64,000 nucleotides of DNA from Microbacterium psychrotolerans (GTDB taxonomy: Bacteria; Actinomycetota; Actinomycetes; Actinomycetales; Microbacteriaceae): assembly GCF_031085295.1 (NCBI RefSeq), contig NZ_JAVFWO010000009.1, positions 1 to 64,000 of the forward strand. The letters are read 5' to 3'. The notes beneath the pieces were generated by a model that saw only the letters and a program-made list of their open reading frames with translations, was not told where the DNA came from and did not search any database. Position numbers and translations under genes: made by a program. Below are positions 25,987-35,816 of the stretch, in pieces. How positions within the stretch are numbered: position 1 is the stretch's first letter; each line of letters begins with the position of its first letter.

Positions 25987-28900
25987 GTGGATGCACCCAA
26001 AGTGAGACTCGCTTCGCTACGTGCCGGGCAGCGTGTGCGGGGCGTCCTCCCCGGCCAGCCCGTCACTCTCATCGGAGTCAGCCCGCTCGACGACTCGCTG
26101 GTTGAGATCTTCTTCCGCGACGACTCCGGCCGAACCGGCGAACGCACCATCACCGATGCGGATGCCATCAAGCTCGAACTGATCACGGAACTGGGCAACG
26201 CGCCCGCGTTCGACGGCGACCCTGACGAGTTCCGGCTTGCGGCAGAGGCGCTCCGCATCAAGTACGCGGCGCTCTACGACCCGATGGCCGCCGTAAACAG
26301 CTCGGACGTCGACCCGTTGCCGCATCAGATCCGCGCGGTCTACGAGGAACTGCTCCCGCGGATTCCCCTGAGGTTTCTGCTTGCCGATGACCCCGGCGCG
26401 GGCAAGACGATTATGGCGGGGCTTTACCTGAAGGAGCTCATCCTCCGCGCCGACTGCGAGCGTGCGCTGATCGTCGCCCCGGGTGGTCTCGTCGAGCAGT
26501 GGCGGGAAGAGCTGTCGCAGAAGTTCGACCTCGCGTTCGAGATCTTCAACCGTCAGATGGTCGACGACGCACAAGGCCGCAACGTGTTCGCCGAGCACCC
26601 ATTTCTCATCGCACGGATGGACCAGCTCTCCCGCAGCGACGACCTGATCGAGCAGCTCTCCGACGTCACCTGGGACGCTGTCGTGGTCGACGAGGCGCAT
26701 CGCATGTCGGCGCACTACTCTTCCTGGGCGGGTCAGGTCGACGAGACGAAGCGGTTCCGGCTGGGGCGCCTGCTCGCCGAGACCGCGCACAACTTCCTCC
26801 TCATGACCGCGACACCGCACGCGGGCAAAGAGGAGGACTTCCAGCTGTTCATGTCGCTCCTGGACCGCGACCGGTTCGAAGGCCAGTTCCGCGCCGGCGT
26901 TCACCGCACCGACACCCACGGCCTGATGCGGCGCATGGTGAAGGAAGAGCTTCTCACCTTAGAGGGAAAGCCTCTGTTCCCCGAGCGGCGCGCGTACACG
27001 GTCGAGTACGAACTCAGCGACCCCGAACGCGAGCTATATGAGCTGGTGACTGGCTACGTCCGCACCGAGATGGGGCGGGCGGAACGCCTCGCGCGGGCCG
27101 GCGACAAGAAGCGCGGCAACAACGTGGGATTCGCGCTCACCGTACTGCAGCGACGCCTCGCCTCGAGCCCCGAAGCCATCCTCCGATCACTCGAGCGACG
27201 CCAAGCGCGACTCGAGGCGCGCCTGCGGGAATGGCAACGCGCGACCGACGACGCCCGCTACAGCACCTCCATGACGGCGACGATCGACGAGTGGTCGACC
27301 GGCCGGGTCGCACTCGACTTCGAAGACGCGTCCGCTTCGGCGCCAAGCTTCAACCCCGACGAGTTCGATGACCTCGACGAAGAGGTCGCCGAGGAGGAGC
27401 GTGCCCAGTTCGAGGCACGCGTCGACGAGGTCGTCGACCTCGCCACCGCTGCCGAATCCATCGGCGAACTCCGCGCAGAGATCGCGATCCTCGAAGACCT
27501 CATCCGCGTCGCACGCCGCGTACGGCTGCTCGACGACGATAAGAAGTGGGTGCAGCTCCGCACCATCCTCGACGACCAGCTCCTCGTCCACGACGACTCG
27601 GGCGAACCGCGCAAGATCATCATCTTCACCGAGCACAAAGACACCCTCGACTACCTGCGGCAGAAGATCACAACGCAGCTGGGTCGCCCCGAGTCGGTCC
27701 TCACGATTCACGGTGGCACCCGCCGTGAAGACCGCAAGGCGGCACGCGAGCAGTTCACCTTCGACCGCAACACTGTCGTGCTGCTGGCGACGGATGCCGC
27801 GGGTGAAGGCCTCAACCTGCAGCGTGCGCACCTGATGGTCAACTACGACCTGCCGTGGAACCCGAACCGTATCGAGCAGCGCTTCGGCCGCATCCACCGC
27901 ATCGGCCAGCGCGAGGTGTGCCACCTGTGGAACATGGTCGCGAAAGACACCCGGGAAGGGGACGTGTTCACCCGGCTGCTGTCGAAGATCGACCAGATGT
28001 CGATCGCGTACAACGGCAACCTCTTCAACGTCCTCGGCGATGCAGATGCCTTCCAGGAGAAGTCGCTCCGCGAACTGTTGATCGAGGCGATCCGGTACGG
28101 CGACGAGCCGGAACGCAAGGCCGAGCTCGACCGAGTCATCGACGCGAGCGTCGCCCACGGGCTCGACACCATGGTCGCCGAGCGCGCACTGCACCCCGAG
28201 ATGTACTCCTCGCTCAACCTCGAAGAGATCCGTGAGCGGATGGAGAGGGCTCGCGAGCGACGCCTACAGCCCGGATACGTCGCGGCGTTCTTCCTCCCCG
28301 CCTTCGAACGCCTCGGCGGTCGCATCCGTCGGCGCGAGAAGGGCCGATACGAGATCACGCGGGTACCGCAGCGCGTCATCGACACGGCACGCCGACTCAA
28401 CCGGTGGGCGCCCGTGCCGGAACGGTATGAACGAGCCACGTTCGAGACCGCACTCGTTCGCCCCGAGAATCAGACTCAGGCGGCACTCCTCGCCCCCGGC
28501 CACCCGCTGCTGCAAGCGGTCATCGAGCTCACCATCGAAGACCTGGGGCCGGTGCTCAAACGCGGAACGGTGTTCGTCGACCGTCGCGAACAGCAATCCG
28601 AGCACACTGCGCTGCTTTACGCGGTCGAGCAGCGAATCCAGAACGCCACACCCGACGCCGACACCGTGTCGCACCACTTCGACTACCCCGTCCTCGACAC
28701 CACGGGGATTGTGACGCTCGCGGCCGCGCCGCCCTACCTCGACTACGACGCACCACACGCTGGTGAGGCTGCGGCACTCGCCGAGGTCCTCGCCGAGGAG
28801 TGGACGAATAATGACCATGAACGCTCCATCCGCGCGTGGGCGTATCGCGACGGTCTCGCACCCCGCATGGACGAACTCGCCGCGCGCATCGCCGTGGATG

Positions 28901-29586
28901 TCGACCGCACCCGGGGTCAGGTCAAGGAACGACTCCTCGCTGAGATCAACCACTGGGACCGCGAACACAACCGCCTCGAAGCACTCGAACGCGCCGGCAC
29001 AATCGGCCGCATCCGCGCAGACGTCGCGCTCCAGCGGGCGCGCCAACTCGACGAACGTCTCGACAAGCGGCTCCGCGCGCTCGACGAAAGCACGCAACTC
29101 GTCGCACTTCCCGCGGTCGTCCGCGGATCAGCACTCATCGTGCCGAGCCAAAGACTGTTGACTGGCGACGAGGGCGCCGCACCCCAGACCTTCGCGCGAA
29201 ACACCGAGCTCGTCGAACGCCGCGCCGTCGAGGCCGTTCTCGCCACCGAACGCGCACTCGGCCGCAAGCCACACGAAATGCCTAGGAACAACCCCGGATA
29301 CGACATCCACTCATTCGATGCAGACGGGCGCATGCATTACATCGAGGTTAAAGGTCGGGTCGAGGGATCCGACACCTTCACCATCACGACGAACGAAGTC
29401 ACTTTCGCCCAGACGCAAGGCGACCGCCACCGCCTCGCGCTCGTGCTCGTGTCGCCCGACGGCGAGAAGCATGACCAGCTTCGCTACGTGCTCGACGCCT
29501 TCACCCACATCGAGCCCTCCGCGACGACCCGTTCGTACAACGAGGAGTGGCGCGACTACTGGGATCGCGGAGGTCCACCGCGATGA
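25987..29586 (+). CDS. SNF2-type SF2 helicase with C-terminal DUF3883
   Basis: A 1199-aa SWI2/SNF2-family ATPase. Helicase motifs: ADDPGAGKTIMAG (Lys140), VVVDEAH (DEAH about 235-238), LLMTATPH, FTEHKDTLDYL, LLATDAAGEGLNLQ and QRFGRIHRIGQ (about 631-641). A long helical linker leads to a C-terminal DUF3883 (about 1072-1165) with GYDIHSF...YIEVKG. The D...ExK spacing resembles PD-(D/E)xK folds, but this is only a resemblance. It probably translocates on DNA, like the DrmD helicases of DISARM. GTG start with GGAGAGG upstream. Its TGA overlaps the ATG of the methylase. Confidence 0.9.
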   Translation: MDAPKVRLASLRAGQRVRGVLPGQPVTLIGVSPLDDSLVEIFFRDDSGRTGERTITDADAIKLELITELGNAPAFDGDPDEFRLAAEALRIKYAALYDPMAAVNSSDVDPLPHQIRAVYEELLPRIPLRFLLADDPGAGKTIMAGLYLKELILRADCERALIVAPGGLVEQWREELSQKFDLAFEIFNRQMVDDAQGRNVFAEHPFLIARMDQLSRSDDLIEQLSDVTWDAVVVDEAHRMSAHYSSWAGQVDETKRFRLGRLLAETAHNFLLMTATPHAGKEEDFQLFMSLLDRDRFEGQFRAGVHRTDTHGLMRRMVKEELLTLEGKPLFPERRAYTVEYELSDPERELYELVTGYVRTEMGRAERLARAGDKKRGNNVGFALTVLQRRLASSPEAILRSLERRQARLEARLREWQRATDDARYSTSMTATIDEWSTGRVALDFEDASASAPSFNPDEFDDLDEEVAEEERAQFEARVDEVVDLATAAESIGELRAEIAILEDLIRVARRVRLLDDDKKWVQLRTILDDQLLVHDDSGEPRKIIIFTEHKDTLDYLRQKITTQLGRPESVLTIHGGTRREDRKAAREQFTFDRNTVVLLATDAAGEGLNLQRAHLMVNYDLPWNPNRIEQRFGRIHRIGQREVCHLWNMVAKDTREGDVFTRLLSKIDQMSIAYNGNLFNVLGDADAFQEKSLRELLIEAIRYGDEPERKAELDRVIDASVAHGLDTMVAERALHPEMYSSLNLEEIRERMERARERRLQPGYVAAFFLPAFERLGGRIRRREKGRYEITRVPQRVIDTARRLNRWAPVPERYERATFETALVRPENQTQAALLAPGHPLLQAVIELTIEDLGPVLKRGTVFVDRREQQSEHTALLYAVEQRIQNATPDADTVSHHFDYPVLDTTGIVTLAAAPPYLDYDAPHAGEAAALAEVLAEEWTNNDHERSIRAWAYRDGLAPRMDELAARIAVDVDRTRGQVKERLLAEINHWDREHNRLEALERAGTIGRIRADVALQRARQLDERLDKRLRALDESTQLVALPAVVRGSALIVPSQRLLTGDEGAAPQTFARNTELVERRAVEAVLATERALGRKPHEMPRNNPGYDIHSFDADGRMHYIEVKGRVEGSDTFTITTNEVTFAQTQGDRHRLALVLVSPDGEKHDQLRYVLDAFTHIEPSATTRSYNEEWRDYWDRGGPPR

Positions 29587-32411
29587 CTGACCCGATCGAG
29601 ACGACCAACCAGCCCACGAGAGACGCACTAGTGAACGCGACACCCAAGAAGAAGCTCATCGAGACGTCTCTGCCGCTCGAAGCCATTAACGCCGAGGCAT
29701 CGCGAGAGAAGTCCATCCGGCATGGGCATCCTTCGACCCTGCACCTCTATTGGGCGCGCCGGCCGCTTGCGGCAGCACGCGCTGTCCTGTTCGCGCAACT
29801 TGTGGACGATCCGGCCTCGCGACCTGAAGAGTTCCCCACCGTCGAGGAGCAGGATGCCGAGCGCGCCCGTCTTCACCGGCTTCTCGAGCAGCTGGTCATC
29901 TGGGAGAACAGCAATGACGAAACCCTGCTGAGTCAGGCCCGCGCCGAGATCCGAAAGAGCAATGGCGGTCAACTGCCAGCCGTCCTTGATCCGTTTGCCG
30001 GCGGCGGTGCCATCCCGTTGGAAGCGCAACGGCTCGGACTCGAGGCGCACGCGAGCGATCTGAACCCCCTCGCTGTCCTGATCAACAAAGCACTCATCGA
30101 GATTCCACCCCTGTTTACCGATCGTGAACCCACCTATCCCGGCGCCGCGCAGACGCGGATTACCTGGGCGCGGGCAGAGGGGCTCGCTGAAGACATCCAG
30201 CGCTACGGCGCTTGGATGCGCGAGGAAGCCATCAGGCGCATTGGCGGCTTGTATCCTCCGGTCGTATCACCGGACGGAGTCGAACACACGGTGATCGCCT
30301 GGATCTGGGCACGAACGGTGAAGAGCCCCAATCCAGCGAATCCCGTTGAGGTTCCGCTTGTTCGGTCATGGTGGCTCAACAAGAAGAAGGGCAAAGAGGC
30401 CTGGATCGAAGCCTCCGTCGCTAACGGGGAGGTGCGTTACGAGGTTCGACACGACGCCGACGGACCGGTTGGCAACGACGACGGGACTGTGGCCGGCGGG
30501 CACGGTCGTGCAGTCGGCGATGGGACAGTGATTCCCAACTCGTACATTCGCGCCGAAGCCCAGGCGCAACGTCTGGGAGCGCATCTCATGGCGATCGTCG
30601 CGGAGGGAAACCGAAGCCGGCTCTACTTCAGCGGCGACGAGCTGCATGAAGCTGCAGCGGTGGTCGATCGGCCATTTGACGTTCCGAATCAGGAAGTCCC
30701 CACCCGGAACCACGACGTCGATCGAATGCCGATGTACGGGATGCCCACGTGGGCCGACGCGTTCACAAACCGCCAACTCGTCGCTCTCACGACGTTGAGC
30801 GATCTTGTTGGCGAGGTGCGCCAGCGAGTATTCGCCGACGCCATCGACAATGGCATCGCGGCAGGCGACCGGCTCGAAGACGGTGGTGAAGATGCAGCGG
30901 CCTACGCGGACGCGGTTGCGACGTATCTCGCGCTTGCGGTCGGTCGCCAGACCGACCGGCTCTCGTCGCTCGCGAGCTGGCAATCCCAAGGTGAGAAGGT
31001 GCGTAACGTCTTCGGCCGCCAGGCAATCCCGATGGTGTGGGACTACGCCGAGGTGAATCCGTTCTCGGACTCTTCCGGCGGATTCGCCGGAAACGTCGAG
31101 TGGGTGGCGAAGGCAGTGGCCCACACTCCCGCGAGTCCTCCTGCCGAGGTAATTCAAGCCGATGCGGCGGCGCGTACGTACGAGGGCCTCGCCATTTCGA
31201 CCGACCCTCCGTACTACGACAACATCGGATACTCCGATTTGTCCGACTACTTCTACGTGTGGCTTCGACGGTCTCTGTTGCAGATCCAATCGAAGACTGT
31301 CAGCACGATGCTCACGCCGAAGGCCGAGGAGCTTGTCGCAAACCCGTACCGGCATAACGGGAAGGCCGGTGCGGAGGCGTTCTTCGTGGACGGCTTCAAT
31401 TCGGTCTTCGCGAGGATCCGCCGCGAAGCCAACCCGGACATCCCGTTGACCGTCTACTACGCGTACAAGCAGCAGGACACCCGAGACGCTGGAACATCTT
31501 CAACCGGCTGGCACACGCTGCTCGGTGGGTTGATCGACGCGGGCTGGGAGATCACGGCGACCTGGCCGATGCGCAGTGAGCGAGGGGGGCGCCTCATCAG
31601 CGTTGGAACCAACGCGCTCGCCTCGTCGATCGTTCTCGCTTGTCGGCCCCGACGGGAAGATGCCCCCTCGACGACCCGTCGGGCGCTGTCCGCCGCGCTG
31701 CGCGCCGAACTCCCGCAGGCGCTCCGCACCCTCATTCAGGGCTCAATCGCAGCGGTCGACCTTGATCAGGCTGCTATCGGACCAGGGATCGCAGTGTTCT
31801 CTCGATACTCGCGAGTTCGCGAGGCCGACGGCACCGATATGTCCGTTCGCGACGCGCTGGAGTTGATCAACGCGACTCTTGATGAGGTCGTCGATGAGCT
31901 TTCTGATTCGGATCCGGACTCCCGGTTCGCGGCGAAGTGGTATCGGCAGTTCGGCTGGGGCACTGAAGTTTCCGGCACGGCCATAACGATGGCTCAGTCA
32001 GCCGGAACCTCACTGGGAGCACTTGAGCGCGGCGGCATTTTCGAAGCGAAGGGCGGGCGGGCCCGGCTCCTCTCACCGACGGTTCTTGAAGATGAGTGGG
32101 ACGTTGCGTCCGACGAGCGCGTCAGCGTCTGGGAGGCGACGGTTCGCCTGGCCGCGGTGATGGCGCGGGACGGCGTCGATAAGGTTGCCCAACTGCTGCC
32201 CGCTGTACAGACTCGCGTGAGCCTCGACGCAGTCAAGCAGATGTCGCTCTGGTTGTTCCGTGAGGCGGAGAAGAAGCGCGACACCAAGGACGCCATTCTC
32301 TTCAACGGACTGGTGAGTGCGTGGGGTGATGTGAACGAGCAGGCGCGGATGCATGCCGGTGTTCCGCGCGCCGTCCAGCAAGCGTTCGACTTCGATGAGG
32401 ATGGGGACTGA
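29583..32411 (+). CDS. DUF1156 adenine-specific DNA methyltransferase
   Basis: A 942-aa methylase of the COG1743/DUF1156 type. The DUF1156 signature KKKLIETSLPLEAINAEASR continues into HPSTLHLYWARRPLAAARA (22-67). SAM motif I is DPFAGGGAIPLEA (136-148) and the catalytic motif is STDPPYYDNIGYSDL (about 539-553). It should protect host DNA by N6-adenine methylation, and the specificity is unknown. ATG overlaps the helicase stop (ATGA), and the DUF499 gene begins 5 bases after its stop, so the three are translationally linked. Same family as the DrmMI methylase of class 1 DISARM, as I recall it. Confidence 0.9.
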   Translation: MTDPIETTNQPTRDALVNATPKKKLIETSLPLEAINAEASREKSIRHGHPSTLHLYWARRPLAAARAVLFAQLVDDPASRPEEFPTVEEQDAERARLHRLLEQLVIWENSNDETLLSQARAEIRKSNGGQLPAVLDPFAGGGAIPLEAQRLGLEAHASDLNPLAVLINKALIEIPPLFTDREPTYPGAAQTRITWARAEGLAEDIQRYGAWMREEAIRRIGGLYPPVVSPDGVEHTVIAWIWARTVKSPNPANPVEVPLVRSWWLNKKKGKEAWIEASVANGEVRYEVRHDADGPVGNDDGTVAGGHGRAVGDGTVIPNSYIRAEAQAQRLGAHLMAIVAEGNRSRLYFSGDELHEAAAVVDRPFDVPNQEVPTRNHDVDRMPMYGMPTWADAFTNRQLVALTTLSDLVGEVRQRVFADAIDNGIAAGDRLEDGGEDAAAYADAVATYLALAVGRQTDRLSSLASWQSQGEKVRNVFGRQAIPMVWDYAEVNPFSDSSGGFAGNVEWVAKAVAHTPASPPAEVIQADAAARTYEGLAISTDPPYYDNIGYSDLSDYFYVWLRRSLLQIQSKTVSTMLTPKAEELVANPYRHNGKAGAEAFFVDGFNSVFARIRREANPDIPLTVYYAYKQQDTRDAGTSSTGWHTLLGGLIDAGWEITATWPMRSERGGRLISVGTNALASSIVLACRPRREDAPSTTRRALSAALRAELPQALRTLIQGSIAAVDLDQAAIGPGIAVFSRYSRVREADGTDMSVRDALELINATLDEVVDELSDSDPDSRFAAKWYRQFGWGTEVSGTAITMAQSAGTSLGALERGGIFEAKGGRARLLSPTVLEDEWDVASDERVSVWEATVRLAAVMARDGVDKVAQLLPAVQTRVSLDAVKQMSLWLFREAEKKRDTKDAILFNGLVSAWGDVNEQARMHAGVPRAVQQAFDFDEDGD

Positions 32412-32416
32412 GTTCG

Positions 32417-35400
32417 ATGGCGATGAATAACCGTGACCGCGTGGGGAAGGCCTTCGACCTGTTATCGGAGGGTTTGCTTGATTCCGTCGACGAAGTGATG
32501 ACCGCCGCCTACGGCACGTCGGACTGGCCCGCCGCGTGGGCACAAGAAGATGCTCAGCGTCGGGGTGGGCCAGCCCGGACCTTGACGAAGCACGATGTGC
32601 AGGTGCAGCTTCGCGCGATCACCGAGCAGGGCTACCGATTCAAGGACGTGCTGTCGCGTGCGCAGCAGGGGTTCGGCTCCGAACTGCGCGAGACCCGAAA
32701 TCTGTGGGCGCACAACGAGCCGTTCAGTTCTGATGATGCGGCGCGCGCGCTCGACACGATCGAGCGGCTGCTCCACGCCGTCGGCGCGGTCGACTCCGCC
32801 GAAGACGTCCGCAAGCTCCGCGTCGACCTGCAGCGCACGGTCTTCGAGGATCAGACGCGCAAGCAGGTCAAGCGGACGACGGTGACCCTCGACCCGGGTT
32901 CGGGCCTGCGACCCTGGCGCGAGGTGATCCGCCCGCACGATGATGTGGCACGGGGCGAGTTCACGGCATCCGAGTTCGCCGCGGACCTGCATCTCGTACG
33001 AACGGGCCAGGCGACGAGCCCCGAGTATGGCGACCCAGTCGAATTCTTCACCCGGACGTACCTCACGGAGGGCCTGCGGGATCTGTTGTCGCGCGCGCTC
33101 CGTCGCGTGGGCGACGGCGACGGAAACGCAAGCCCCGTCGTCAACCTGCAAACCAACTTCGGTGGCGGCAAGACGCACTCGATGCTCGCTCTATACCACC
33201 TCTTCAGCGGCACGCCCGCGAAGGCCTTCCCTCAGGAGCTCCAGGAGCTCATCGCTGAGAGCGGGAACCCGGATCTTGCTGCGCTGGGAGTGAGGCGCGT
33301 CGCGCTCGTCGGCACGTATTTGAAGGCGGGATCCCCGCTTGTCAAGGACGACGGGACTGAGGTGCGCACGCTCTGGGGTGAGCTTGCATGGCAGCTCGGC
33401 AGCCGCGAAGCGTACGACCTGATTGCTGAGGACGACCGAGCAGGGACGAACCCGGGCGAGGCCTTGCGGACGCTGATCGCGAAGTACTCGCCGGCGCTGA
33501 TCTTGATCGACGAATGGGTCGCGTACGCGCGGCAGCTAGTCACCGACAAGGAGCTCCCGTCTGGTTCGTTCGAGACGCAGTTCACGTTCGCTCAGTCGCT
33601 GACAGAGGTCGTTCGGTCAGTGCCTGGCGCGATGCTGGTCGTCTCGATCCCGGCATCCGACACCGGTGAAGCGGGCAGCGGAAGCGACATCGAGATCGGT
33701 GGCGCAAACGGCCAGCTCGCGCTGGAACGACTGCAGAACGTCATCCGCCGAGTCGCCGACCAGTGGCGCCCGTCGAGCAAGGACGAGTCCTTCGAGATCG
33801 TGCGTCGTAGGTTGTTCCAGGCGCCGAACGCTGAGGGGCTGACAATAATCTCCGCCGTTGCCCGTAGCTTCGTCACCCTTTATCGGAGCAACACCGCCCT
33901 GTTCCCGCGGGATGCCGCGACACCGAGCGATGACTATGAGCAGCGCATTCGCGCGTCCTACCCGCTGCACCCCGAACTGCTAGATCGCCTGTACGAGGAT
34001 TGGTCCACGCTGGAGCGCTTCCAGCGCACCCGCGGCGTGCTCAAGCTCGTGTCGTCGATAGTTCACGAGCTTTGGGCATCCAACGACACGTCGCCGCTGA
34101 TTCTCCCCGGCAACGTGCCGCTGGAGGCCACGACGGTCAACACCGACCTCACCCAGTACCTCGAAGACCAGTGGAAGCCAATCATCGACTCCGACATCGA
34201 TGGTCCGGGATCCATGGCGCAGCAGATCGACCTGGACCGCCCCAACCTGGGGCAGCGGTTCGTGACACAGCGGATCGCGCGAACGATTTTCATGGGAGCT
34301 GCCCCGAGGATCAAGGCGTCGCGGAAGGGGTTGGACAAGCAGTACGTCTGGCTCGGAACCGCGGCGCCCGGTGACACGCTCGGCAACTTCGGCAGTGCTA
34401 TCGAGCTGCTCGCGCAGCGGTCGACCTACTTCTACGAGGAGCAGGGCCACTACTGGTTCGACACGCAGCCGTCAGTGACGAAGACTGCGAACGACTATGC
34501 CGAGCGACTCCGCGAGGACGTCGAGACCGTGTGGAACGAGATCACCGAGCGACTTCGCAGCGAGGAACGTGCACGAGGTGTCTTCGATCGGGTCCACGTC
34601 GCGCCGGCATCCAACGCCGACATCCCCGACCTCGAGGACGCGCGACTGGTCATCGTCCACCCGCGCCACTCGCGGAGGAAGTCCGACGGTGCGGACTCGT
34701 CCGCCCACCAGTGGGTGCGCGACGCGATCGAGGCCAAGGGCGCCAGCCAGCGCGTGCACCGCAACACCCTCGTCTTCCTCATCGCGGACAAGAGCGAGCT
34801 GGAAAGCCTGGAGGCCGCCGCGCGCAGCTACCTCGCGTGGAAGCGCGTGCAGGCCACCAGCGAGAGCCTCAACCTGTCGGCGCAGCAGCGCAAGCAGACC
34901 GACGACTGGGTCACGCGTCTCGACCGGACCGTGTCGGATCGGATCCGCGACACATTCGTGTGGGCCGTGTACCCCGAGCAGTTCGACGCCACCAAGCCAT
35001 TCGAGCTCATCACGGACAAGGTGCCCGACTCAAGCGGCCGCTCGCTCGCCGAGCGCGTCGCCGCGAAGTTGTCCCGCGACGACCAGCTCGTAACCGAGCT
35101 CGGCGCCCCCATCCTTGGTGCAACCTTGCATCAGGAACTGGGACAGCTGTGGCGCGACAAGGGCGAGATCAGCGTCGGCGAGCTGTGGGGCTACTTCACC
35201 CGGTACGTCTACCTGCCGCGCCTCGTTCGCCGAGAGACCCTCGACTCCTCGATCGAACGATCGCTGAACTCGGTGCTCGTCGACGGCGAGAAGTTCGCGA
35301 TCGCGACCGCGAAGGACTCCGAGGCGGGTCGTTATCGAGGACTGATCGTGCCGCCGGCGCACAACGCCGCGATCCAGGTCACCGACAGCACTCTCCTGGT

Positions 35401-35812
35401 GGACTGGAACAAGGCTGAGGAGCAGGCGTCCGCCGATCGTGCCGCCGCCGCTCGTGAGGCTGCTGCGCGCGCCGCCGAGGAGGGTTCCGCGGAAGTCGGC
35501 CCAATCGACATCGTCCTCATCGATGAGGGTGCGGACGAGTCGCCCACGACGAGCGAAGAGTTCGCCGCACCGCGACGCCCGAGCCGCTACTTCGGCTCCG
35601 TGAAGGTCGACCCCGACCGGTACTCGCGCGACATCGGGAACGTGACCCGCGAGATCCTCGACCGCCTCGCCGGCGCCGGCGCCAAGCTCGAGATCACCAT
35701 CGACATCCAGGCCAGCAAGAGCGACGGCTTCGACGAGGGCGAGGTGCGCACGATCTCCGAGAACGCGCGCGTGCTCAAGTTTGACTCGAGCTCCGGTTTC
35801 GAGCTGAGCTGA
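32417..35812 (+). CDS. Swt1-HEPN / DUF499 ATPase
   Basis: A 1131-aa protein. Residues 1-120 are a Swt1-type HEPN domain, with VGKAFDLLSEGLLDSVDEVM and the R-N-x3-H motif RNLWAH (Arg94-His99). The DUF499 AAA-type region follows, with QTNFGGGKTHSMLALYHLF as Walker A (about 235-253) and ILIDEWVAYARQL as Walker B (about 358-370). The C-terminal third is helical and ends in an Ala/Glu-rich linker and a small final domain. DUF499 ATPases recur beside DUF1156 methylases. HEPN domains in defence proteins are often RNases. Fifth base after the methylase stop; GAGGATGGGG upstream. Confidence 0.88.
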   Translation: MAMNNRDRVGKAFDLLSEGLLDSVDEVMTAAYGTSDWPAAWAQEDAQRRGGPARTLTKHDVQVQLRAITEQGYRFKDVLSRAQQGFGSELRETRNLWAHNEPFSSDDAARALDTIERLLHAVGAVDSAEDVRKLRVDLQRTVFEDQTRKQVKRTTVTLDPGSGLRPWREVIRPHDDVARGEFTASEFAADLHLVRTGQATSPEYGDPVEFFTRTYLTEGLRDLLSRALRRVGDGDGNASPVVNLQTNFGGGKTHSMLALYHLFSGTPAKAFPQELQELIAESGNPDLAALGVRRVALVGTYLKAGSPLVKDDGTEVRTLWGELAWQLGSREAYDLIAEDDRAGTNPGEALRTLIAKYSPALILIDEWVAYARQLVTDKELPSGSFETQFTFAQSLTEVVRSVPGAMLVVSIPASDTGEAGSGSDIEIGGANGQLALERLQNVIRRVADQWRPSSKDESFEIVRRRLFQAPNAEGLTIISAVARSFVTLYRSNTALFPRDAATPSDDYEQRIRASYPLHPELLDRLYEDWSTLERFQRTRGVLKLVSSIVHELWASNDTSPLILPGNVPLEATTVNTDLTQYLEDQWKPIIDSDIDGPGSMAQQIDLDRPNLGQRFVTQRIARTIFMGAAPRIKASRKGLDKQYVWLGTAAPGDTLGNFGSAIELLAQRSTYFYEEQGHYWFDTQPSVTKTANDYAERLREDVETVWNEITERLRSEERARGVFDRVHVAPASNADIPDLEDARLVIVHPRHSRRKSDGADSSAHQWVRDAIEAKGASQRVHRNTLVFLIADKSELESLEAAARSYLAWKRVQATSESLNLSAQQRKQTDDWVTRLDRTVSDRIRDTFVWAVYPEQFDATKPFELITDKVPDSSGRSLAERVAAKLSRDDQLVTELGAPILGATLHQELGQLWRDKGEISVGELWGYFTRYVYLPRLVRRETLDSSIERSLNSVLVDGEKFAIATAKDSEAGRYRGLIVPPAHNAAIQVTDSTLLVDWNKAEEQASADRAAAAREAAARAAEEGSAEVGPIDIVLIDEGADESPTTSEEFAAPRRPSRYFGSVKVDPDRYSRDIGNVTREILDRLAGAGAKLEITIDIQASKSDGFDEGEVRTISENARVLKFDSSSGFELS

Positions 35813-35816
35813 TCAG

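Noticed and set aside
25987..35812. Calling the locus a standard DISARM system
   Set aside because: Helicase and DUF1156 methylase fit DISARM class 1, but no drmA, drmB or drmC is visible, while DUF499, DUF3644 and dynamins are present.
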